A stretch of 6,074 nt of DNA from the NCBI GenBank assembly GCA_016932235.1, contig JAFGDF010000015.1, positions 1-6,074 of the forward strand, in the 5' to 3' direction. Shown here one piece after another: positions 1-5,474 of this stretch (position 1 is the stretch's first letter; each line of letters begins with the position of its first letter). The position numbers and the translations under genes were made by a program. The notes below the pieces were generated by a model. That model was not told where the DNA came from and ran no database searches. It was given only the letters and a program-made list of their open reading frames with translations. This DNA comes from Deltaproteobacteria bacterium (GTDB lineage: Bacteria > Desulfobacterota > DSM-4660 > Desulfatiglandales > HGW-15).

Positions 1-351
1 AAGAGGGATCTTGATATTAACGGTGTCAATTGCGGGGAGGACGCACTTAAATGGCTGGAGAAGAATCCCACTGATGTAGTTGTGATGGACGTGAGAATGC
101 CTGGAATGAATGGGATTCAGGTGCTGAGGCAGATAAAGGACAGGTATCCTTTGATAGAAGTTATCATGCTGACGGGACATGCAAGCACGGAGGTGGCTAT
201 CGAAGGCATGGAGATCGGCGCCTTTGATTATCTCATGAAGCCCATGGATATCGACGAACTTTTGTATAAAATTCAGGATGCCTATAAGAAAAAGAGTATT
301 CAGGAAAGAAAAATAGCATACATGGAGGAGAGGATTAAGAAAGGAGGTTGA
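1..351 (+). CDS. Response regulator receiver-domain protein (5'-truncated by window edge)
   Basis: The frame is open from base 1 to the TGA at 349-351, giving 116 residues; the true start lies before the window. It is a CheY-like receiver domain, the cytoplasmic phospho-acceptor half of a two-component system. The phosphoacceptor is Asp30 of the fragment in VVVMDVRMPGMNG. The switch Thr58 lies in IMLTGHAS, and the conserved Lys80 in DYLMKP. Only the first strand and the N-terminal acidic pair are missing. After the receiver fold there is just a charged helical tail of about 25 residues, rich in Lys and Glu, with no DNA-binding or enzymatic output domain. It therefore probably acts by protein contact, although a domain N-terminal to the receiver cannot be excluded. 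Its 3' end contains the ribosome binding site of the transporter gene that follows, so the two are likely co-transcribed. A cognate histidine kinase could lie just upstream but is not visible. Confidence 0.93.
   Translation, partial: KRDLDINGVNCGEDALKWLEKNPTDVVVMDVRMPGMNGIQVLRQIKDRYPLIEVIMLTGHASTEVAIEGMEIGAFDYLMKPMDIDELLYKIQDAYKKKSIQERKIAYMEERIKKGG
341..347 (+). promoter_or_regulatory. Shine-Dalgarno site that decides the transporter start
   Basis: AAGGAGG is a near-perfect anti-16S match sitting inside the last codons of the response regulator gene. A TTG at 348 would directly abut it and could not be used. The ATG at 360 has a 12-base spacer, which is long but workable, and is therefore the preferred start. 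The regulator's stop codon (349-351) falls between the site and this ATG, an arrangement that suits translational coupling. Confidence 0.7.
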
Positions 352-359
352 TAACAGAG

Positions 360-1661
360 ATGCATATTATTAGAGAGATCGGACGATTTATGATGATCGG
401 CGCCATAGCCCATGCCCAGTGGGAACTTGATGTCTCAAAAAGGATTCTTGGTGATAAGAAAAGGATGATAATCCTTGGGCTGCTTACCATACCATGTATT
501 CTGGGCGGGATTGCCTTTGCGGATCAGATGGCAGGAGCATTGCCGGATCTGCTTGGAGGGAAAAAGGCCTACAGCCCGGCTTTTTATTCAGTAGGGATCT
601 TTATCGTTTCAATACTTATAGGACTTGGGGCCGGACTTATCACCGGTTGTATCGGGGCGGGAGGAGGCTTTATCATCGCTCCCGCATTGATGAGTGCGGG
701 GATAAAGGGTATCCTGGCCGTGGGGACGGACCTGTTCCATATATTTGCGAAGGCCATAATGGGGAGCGTGATCCATCGTAGGCTCGGAAATGTTTCCGTG
801 GCGCTTGCGGTAGTGTTTCTAATAGGATCCGGGGTCGGCGCTACCGTAGGGGGAATACTCAACCGTGTGCTGTATGAACTTAATCCCGTCCTGAGCGATG
901 CATTTATCACAACGGTATACTCTCTGATGTTAGGATTTCTCGGCAGTTACGCCATGTTTGATTTTTTAAAGACAAGAAAGTCGAGTTCTTCGAGCGCAAC
1001 CCAGGCAGGAGATGCACATGGTGGAAAATCCGAAGGCGCTGAACTCGGGAATCTTCCAAAGAGGATTCAGTCGGTCAGGGTACCACCAATGGTGACATTC
1101 GATCATGATTTCACGCCCGGAGGGAGGAGTATCTCCTGGATTTTCCTGGTGATGAGCGGGGCTGTTGTCGGTCTGGCAGCAGGTATTATGGGTGTGGGCG
1201 GGGGATTTTTGACTTTCCCCATTTTTGTATATGTTATGGGAGTGTCATCCATGACGACAGTGGGGACGGATATCTTTCAGATCGTTTTTACTGCCGGCTT
1301 TGCGGCCATCAGCCAGTATGCCGTTTATGGATTTATCTTCTATACACTTGCCATGGGCATGCTCCTGGGGTCCTTGATAGGAATTCAGATGGGAGCGATG
1401 GTTACCAAGGTCGTCCCAGGCATTACCATACGCGGGTTCTATGCAATGGCCGTTCTGGCCGGATTTGTCAACCGTATCTTCGCCCTGCCCGCGAAATTGG
1501 GAGATATGGAACTTATCCCCATATCAAAGGACACGGGAGCTGTTTTGGAAACTATAGGGATCTATGCCTTTTTTATCGTTATCGGCGGTTTTTCAGTGTG
1601 GGTAATCGGTACGTTTATCAAAAATCTGGGGACACTAAAGGGAAGGGAGGTGTTGTCATGA
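360..1661 (+). CDS. TSUP-family (TauE/SafE-like) membrane transporter, long form
   Basis: This 433-residue inner-membrane protein belongs to the TSUP family, whose studied members export sulfite, sulfoacetate or other small organic anions. The fold is two homologous halves. The first carries GCIGAGGGF at residues 96-104 and GTDLF at 122-126. The second carries GIMGVGGGF at 275-283 and GTDIF at 302-306. Around ten to twelve hydrophobic helices are visible, starting at about residue 36. The halves are joined by a hydrophilic Ser/Gly-rich linker at about 205-255. A typical TSUP protein is about 250-270 residues; this one is longer because of the linker, an N-terminal amphipathic stretch of about 35 residues and an extra helix near 400-420. 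The start is ATG at 360 (see the ribosome binding site at 341-347). It overlaps the next gene by ATGA. The substrate cannot be read from the sequence; a sulfur oxyanion is the family-based guess. Confidence 0.88.
   Translation: MHIIREIGRFMMIGAIAHAQWELDVSKRILGDKKRMIILGLLTIPCILGGIAFADQMAGALPDLLGGKKAYSPAFYSVGIFIVSILIGLGAGLITGCIGAGGGFIIAPALMSAGIKGILAVGTDLFHIFAKAIMGSVIHRRLGNVSVALAVVFLIGSGVGATVGGILNRVLYELNPVLSDAFITTVYSLMLGFLGSYAMFDFLKTRKSSSSSATQAGDAHGGKSEGAELGNLPKRIQSVRVPPMVTFDHDFTPGGRSISWIFLVMSGAVVGLAAGIMGVGGGFLTFPIFVYVMGVSSMTTVGTDIFQIVFTAGFAAISQYAVYGFIFYTLAMGMLLGSLIGIQMGAMVTKVVPGITIRGFYAMAVLAGFVNRIFALPAKLGDMELIPISKDTGAVLETIGIYAFFIVIGGFSVWVIGTFIKNLGTLKGREVLS
1644..1650 (+). promoter_or_regulatory. 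Shine-Dalgarno site setting the start of the 229-residue membrane protein
   Basis: AGGGAGG lies 7 bases before the ATG at 1658, ideal spacing. It rules out the longer in-frame reading from 1598, which has no such site and would place charged residues ahead of a good membrane anchor. The site lies inside the end of the transporter gene. Confidence 0.75.
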
Positions 1662-2347
1662 TAGCGAAGAAAAAGAAATTTGCCGTCGGGTCGATCATGC
1701 TCCTGGTTTTTTTTGTTGTCCTGCTGATTATGTTCTCAAAGGTTTTTGGTAATAAAAACGGGTTGGAATACCTGGATGATCTCTATAACTCCATTTCAAA
1801 AGGGTCGGCATATTACATTCCTAAAGTAAAAACAGAAACAGATAAATATATGGGGATGAGAATTGAATTGTCCGTTGATATGGGGGACAGGGAGCAGGCC
1901 GAACAGGCGATTTCGATTTTTGAAAAAAGCGGTGCATCGGTTGTTGCCTCGGACAGCATCATCAGGGTCAAAGGTGACCTTGGAAAGATCCTTGAAAACT
2001 GTATTGAGGATGCGGACAGCATGTACAATAATGACGGGAATGCGGTTTCCCGAAAGTATGGTTACAATGAAAGGCAGGTACTATACAACTGGTGGTTAGC
2101 CTGTAATGAGATGGATAAGGACCTGAAAAGGCAAAAAAAGTTTGACGCGGCAAAAGTTGTCGATCTTATGAAAATGAAAGCCGTTGAGACTTCCTATAAC
2201 TATTATAGGATTGAACCGCAAAAGATAACCGACCGCCTCGGGGTCGTCACATTTTCATTGATCTTCTATGTGGTCTATACGTTATGGTACGGGTTTGCTA
2301 TTATGTATCTTCTTGAAGGATGGGGCCTGCGTTTGGAAGAGCATTGA
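1658..2347 (+). CDS. Uncharacterised inner-membrane protein with two membrane segments and a large extracytoplasmic domain
   Basis: This 229-residue protein is not one I recognise. It begins with the basic stretch MIAKKKK, followed by a hydrophobic segment at about residues 8-28. A soluble region of about 165 residues (29-193) follows, then a second hydrophobic segment at about 194-222 (rich in Phe, Tyr and Val), ending in a short acidic tail. By the positive-inside rule both ends should be cytoplasmic and the middle outside the membrane. The middle region reads as mixed alpha/beta, with strand-like MRIELSVDM near 67-75, a helix near 77-90, strands near 93-104 and helices beyond. It has no obvious catalytic motif and only two Cys (115 and 139). 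The ATG overlaps the transporter's stop as ATGA, so expression is probably coupled. A partner, sensor or accessory subunit of the transporter is a reasonable inference; no function is shown. Confidence 0.85.
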   Translation: MIAKKKKFAVGSIMLLVFFVVLLIMFSKVFGNKNGLEYLDDLYNSISKGSAYYIPKVKTETDKYMGMRIELSVDMGDREQAEQAISIFEKSGASVVASDSIIRVKGDLGKILENCIEDADSMYNNDGNAVSRKYGYNERQVLYNWWLACNEMDKDLKRQKKFDAAKVVDLMKMKAVETSYNYYRIEPQKITDRLGVVTFSLIFYVVYTLWYGFAIMYLLEGWGLRLEEH

Positions 2348-2371
2348 TCTGTCTTTTTTAAATTTTACAAC

Positions 2372-2417
2372 AGAGGCTAAAAGCGAAAGACTCTTTAATT
2401 TGCTTTTAGCCTTTTTT
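2372..2417 (+). terminator. Rho-independent terminator after the RR-transporter-membrane protein operon
   Basis: A perfect 10-bp stem is formed by GGCTAAAAGC (2375-2384) and GCTTTTAGCC (2402-2411). It can be extended by A-T pairs on both sides and is followed at once by six T residues (2412-2417). The loop is about 11-17 bases. This is a textbook intrinsic terminator on the plus strand, 24 bases after the membrane-protein stop codon. Because it also sits only 17 bases before the next start codon, it could act as an attenuator for the downstream gene. Confidence 0.88.
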
Positions 2418-2434
2418 CATTATAGCATAAGGAT

Positions 2435-5032
2435 ATGGGCGTTATAAAGAACGTATTTAAAGGCCTTTTTTCAAAAGAGAAAGGTCATGGGGAAACGAAC
2501 ATAGAAGAGCTTCGAGTTGCGTTTACGGCCAGGTATCACCACTTCAAGCTCCTCTTAAACGCCAATAGAAAGGCCCTGGAAATCATGTCTGAGATGGAGG
2601 AGGCCCTCAGAGGGACGGAACCTTTTGGAATGACATTTATAAGATCCCGTTGTACCGGGGTTTCAACAAATGTATGGCAGATAATATACAACCTAAATGA
2701 ACTGGCACCCGGGAAATATAAAGTCCTCTATGGACGGTTCAAGGAAATACAGAGGGAAATCAATCCTTTTTTAAGACCTGTAATTCCAATTGAATCAGGC
2801 CCTCTTGTTGTTTCCCTTGAATCGGTTGACAGAGATCTAACCGATCTGGTGGGCGGCAAAATGGCGAAGCTCGGGGAGATCGGCTCGAAAATAGGTTTCA
2901 CTATTCCGGATGGATTCGCGGTCACGTCCGTGGCATATCGGCGTTTTATGGAATATAATGATCTCCAAACGGAAATTAATCGCCTTATCCAGGCCACAGA
3001 AACCGAGGATTCCACATATCTTTACGAGGTGAGCAACTCCATCCAGCACCTGATTATGCAATCGCCCATTCCCCCTGATATTGAAAAGGCGATAAGGGAA
3101 CATTATTCCATTTTAGAAGAGAAGGCAGGCAAAAATGTAAAGGTAGCCATGCGCAGCAGCGCTCTCGGAGAGGATATGCCGGGATCTTCTTTTGCAGGAC
3201 AGTACCGGTCAGAGTTGAATGTAAGCTGTGAAAATATTTTTCAGGCTTACAAAGAGATTCTCGCCGGTAAATACAGCCCAACCGCCATGAATTACAGGAT
3301 TGATCGTGGTTTGAGGGATGAAAGCGTCGCAATGTGTGTCGGATGCCTGGAGATGGTGGATGGAGTTAGCGGTGGCGTCACCTATTCAAGCAACCCTCTT
3401 GGCAATCTTGAAAAACATATTGTCGTCAGTTCGGTTTGGGGCCTTCCAAAACCTGTAGTGGATGGAAGCTCAACATCGGATCTCTATCTGGTTTCCAGGG
3501 AAAAGCCCATGAATATTCTCCGGAGTATTATTTCGGAAAAGGATCAGAAATATGTATGTTATCCTGATGAGGGTATATGCAGAATGGATATTACCGGTGA
3601 TATAGGTCGTCTTCCCTCTTTGACTGAAGAACAGGTTGTTGAAGTGGCGGGCATGGCACTTGAATTGGAAGAATATTACGGGATGCCCCAGGATATTGAG
3701 TGGGCCATAACAGAGGAGGGTATTATTACTATTCTTCAATGCCGGCCCCTGATGCAGGCCACTATACAGGAAAGAGGCATTTCTAAAGACATTACCATAT
3801 CGGATTCTATTCCTGACCTAATGAAAGGAGGTTTTACCGCCTCCCCGGGCGCCGCATCAGGCCCAGTGTTTATTGTTAAAAAGGATGCGGATATCCTCCG
3901 GTTCCCGGAAGGCGCGGTTCTGGTCACCGATCAATCTTTGCCAAGATGGGCGGTCCTTTTGAATCGTGCGAGCGCCCTTGTAACGGCCAAGGGGGCGATC
4001 ACGGGACATCTCGCGAATGTGGCAAGGGAGTATAATGTTCCAGCCATATTCGGTCTTGAAGGGGCAACGGAAAGATTGATTAATGATCAGATTATAACTG
4101 TTGATGCCGACGGCCGGTCTATCTATGAGGGGCATATCGATTCTCTGCTGATGAAAAAGTCCCGTCCAAGGAATCTTATGGAGGGCAGCCCGATATTTGA
4201 GGCCCTAAAAAATGCTTCACAATTCATCATTCCCCTGAACCTTCTCGATCCCGATTCCCCTGAATTTAAAGGAGAAAATTGTAAGACATTTCATGATATC
4301 ACCCGTTTCTGTCATGAGAAGGTAGTAATTGAAATGTTCAAATTCGGGAAGGATCATCATTTTCCGGAGAGGTCCAGCAAACAGCTCTATATCAAGGTTC
4401 CCATGCAATGGTGGGTACTGAATCTTGACGATGGATTCAATAAGGAAGTGGAAGGAAAGTATGTCCGTATCGAAGATATCTCCTCCATCCCGATGCTTGC
4501 CCTGTGGGAAGGTATCACGGCCTTTCCATGGGAGGGGCCGCCTCCCGTTGACGGCAAGGGATTTATGTCAGTAATGTTCCAGGCAACCTCGAATCCGGCC
4601 CTGGTCACGGGTGTTCGCTCGAGATATGGGGATCGTAACTATTTCATTATCTCCAGAGACTATTGCAGCCTGAGTTCAAGGCTGGGATTTCATTTTTCGA
4701 TTGTAGAGAGTGTTGTCAGTGAAAGAGTTCCTGAAAATTATATAAGCTATCAGTTTAAGGGCGGGGCGGCGGATGATGCCAGGAAGGCCAAACGCGTGGC
4801 CTTTATCAGGGAAATCCTGGAAGACTACGGGTTCAGGGTGGAGGTCACCAATGATCATCTTCTCGCTCATTTTGAGGGATTTGAACCGGAAATAATGAAG
4901 GAACGTCTCAAGATCCTCGGATACCTTGGTATTCATACAAGGCAACTGGATATGATTATGTCCAATGATTCTTCGGTTAGTTACTATAAAAACAAGATAA
5001 TGAATGATATCAGGATACTTATCGGAGGATAA
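2435..5032 (+). CDS. PEP-synthase-like phosphotransferase (ATP-grasp plus phosphohistidine domain) with novel C-terminal domain
   Basis: This 865-residue cytoplasmic protein starts with about 115 residues of unassigned, mostly helical sequence. Residues 125-440 are a PPDK/PEP-synthase ATP-grasp domain: VGGKMAKLGEI at 139-149, RSS at 240-242, SFAGQ at 252-256, WGL at 335-337, DIEWA at 420-424 and the ATP-binding ILQCRP at 433-438. Residues 465-566 are the swivelling PEP-utilisers domain, with ASPGAASGP at 469-477 and the phosphohistidine His525 in AITGHLANVARE. Thr523 occupies the position of the regulatory Thr of PpsA and plant PPDK. Family enzymes move a phosphate from ATP through this His to an acceptor. 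The PEP/pyruvate TIM barrel that should follow is absent. Residues 570-865 are instead an unrelated region with MQWWVLNLDDGF at 657-668 and FKGGAADDARK at 774-784. The acceptor is therefore unknown; rifampin phosphotransferase is a precedent for a changed acceptor domain. No in-frame start exists upstream (TAG at 2423-2425), so ATG 2435 is the longest possible start. Confidence 0.9.
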   Translation: MGVIKNVFKGLFSKEKGHGETNIEELRVAFTARYHHFKLLLNANRKALEIMSEMEEALRGTEPFGMTFIRSRCTGVSTNVWQIIYNLNELAPGKYKVLYGRFKEIQREINPFLRPVIPIESGPLVVSLESVDRDLTDLVGGKMAKLGEIGSKIGFTIPDGFAVTSVAYRRFMEYNDLQTEINRLIQATETEDSTYLYEVSNSIQHLIMQSPIPPDIEKAIREHYSILEEKAGKNVKVAMRSSALGEDMPGSSFAGQYRSELNVSCENIFQAYKEILAGKYSPTAMNYRIDRGLRDESVAMCVGCLEMVDGVSGGVTYSSNPLGNLEKHIVVSSVWGLPKPVVDGSSTSDLYLVSREKPMNILRSIISEKDQKYVCYPDEGICRMDITGDIGRLPSLTEEQVVEVAGMALELEEYYGMPQDIEWAITEEGIITILQCRPLMQATIQERGISKDITISDSIPDLMKGGFTASPGAASGPVFIVKKDADILRFPEGAVLVTDQSLPRWAVLLNRASALVTAKGAITGHLANVAREYNVPAIFGLEGATERLINDQIITVDADGRSIYEGHIDSLLMKKSRPRNLMEGSPIFEALKNASQFIIPLNLLDPDSPEFKGENCKTFHDITRFCHEKVVIEMFKFGKDHHFPERSSKQLYIKVPMQWWVLNLDDGFNKEVEGKYVRIEDISSIPMLALWEGITAFPWEGPPPVDGKGFMSVMFQATSNPALVTGVRSRYGDRNYFIISRDYCSLSSRLGFHFSIVESVVSERVPENYISYQFKGGAADDARKAKRVAFIREILEDYGFRVEVTNDHLLAHFEGFEPEIMKERLKILGYLGIHTRQLDMIMSNDSSVSYYKNKIMNDIRILIGG

Positions 5033-5038
5033 AATTGA

Positions 5039-5407
5039 TCAAAGGCCTCTGAGTTTTTCATTTGTTTCCTGCCGTTTTTTGCAGTTGATGCAAAAAGTCG
5101 TTACAGGGCGTGCTTTCAGCCGTTCTTCTGATATCTCACCATTACACTCCTCACAGATGCCGTATGTGCCGTCCTGAATGCGATCCAGTGCCTCCTCTAT
5201 TTTAATAATTAATTTACTGTCTCTTTCCTTCATATGGATATTATAATCCATATCGGATTCCTGGGTGGCCTGGTCTGTAAAATCGGTGTTTTGCTCGGCT
5301 TGATCCACAAATCTCGTATCTGATTCTCCTGAGTTCTTTTGTCGTATCTCATTCAGAAGGTCTGTCAGGAGTTTTTTGAAATATATTTTCTTTTTTTCCG
5401 TTAGCAT
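5039..5407 (-). CDS. dksA: DksA/TraR-family RNA polymerase-binding transcription regulator
   Basis: This 122-residue protein is close in size to short DksA proteins (E. coli DksA has 151 residues). DksA inserts a coiled coil into the RNA polymerase secondary channel and works with ppGpp to retune transcription. The coiled-coil tip motif DxxDxA, which separates true DksA proteins from many look-alikes, is intact as DFTDQA (Asp42, Asp45, Ala47). The C-terminal zinc finger has all four Cys: CEEC at 85-88 and CINC at 106-109, with the family-typical RLKARPVTTFC between. The start is ATG at 5407-5405, which has GGAG (5417-5414) 6 bases upstream. A GTG at 5419 in the same frame would add four residues but lacks its own site. 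It lies downstream of groEL on the same strand and is convergent with the phosphotransferase gene. Whether it is the housekeeping DksA or a paralogue cannot be told from one copy. Confidence 0.9.
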   Translation of the reverse strand: MLTEKKKIYFKKLLTDLLNEIRQKNSGESDTRFVDQAEQNTDFTDQATQESDMDYNIHMKERDSKLIIKIEEALDRIQDGTYGICEECNGEISEERLKARPVTTFCINCKKRQETNEKLRGL

Positions 5408-5427
5408 CGGCAACTCCACTATTGATT

Positions 5428-5462
5428 TGTACCCGGAAAGAGTGGCTCTCTTTCCGGGTATA
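5428..5462. repeat. Perfect inverted repeat (hairpin) between groEL and dksA
   Basis: ACCCGGAAAGAG (5431-5442) pairs perfectly with CTCTTTCCGGGT (5448-5459) around a five-base loop, and the flanking T5430-A5460 adds a thirteenth pair. It begins only 12 bases after the groEL stop codon. Neither strand has a T-tract after the stem (on the minus strand it is followed by ACAAATCA), so it is not a standard intrinsic terminator. It may instead be an mRNA 3'-end stabiliser or processing site, or a weak or factor-assisted terminator of groEL. Only 22 bases separate its dksA-proximal end from the dksA ATG, which leaves no room there for a full promoter. Confidence 0.75.
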
Positions 5463-5474
5463 TGGCTCCCTCTC

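Noticed and set aside
348..359. TTG at 348 as the start of the transporter
   Set aside because: It directly abuts the Shine-Dalgarno sequence (341-347), leaving no spacer; the ATG at 360 is the usable start.
584..910. 108-residue minus-strand frame inside the transporter gene
   Set aside because: It is antisense to conserved TSUP repeats, has no ribosome site and has no recognisable protein features.
1598..1657. Upstream in-frame start for the 229-residue membrane protein
   Set aside because: It would overlap the transporter gene by 60 bases without a ribosome site; the ATG at 1658 has an ideal one and begins a proper basic-plus-hydrophobic anchor.
1863..2099. 78-residue plus-strand frame inside the membrane-protein gene
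   Set aside because: It overlaps the gene completely in another frame, with no start signal and no coherent composition.
2348..2371. Possible promoter TTGATC (2344-2349) with TACAAC (2366-2371) before the terminator
   Set aside because: Each hexamer matches only 4 of 6 consensus bases, and a transcript from it would run at once into the intact terminator hairpin; it is too weak to list as a feature.
5408..5419. GTG at 5419 as the dksA start
   Set aside because: No Shine-Dalgarno precedes it, and the GGAG that serves the ATG at 5407 begins within this GTG codon.
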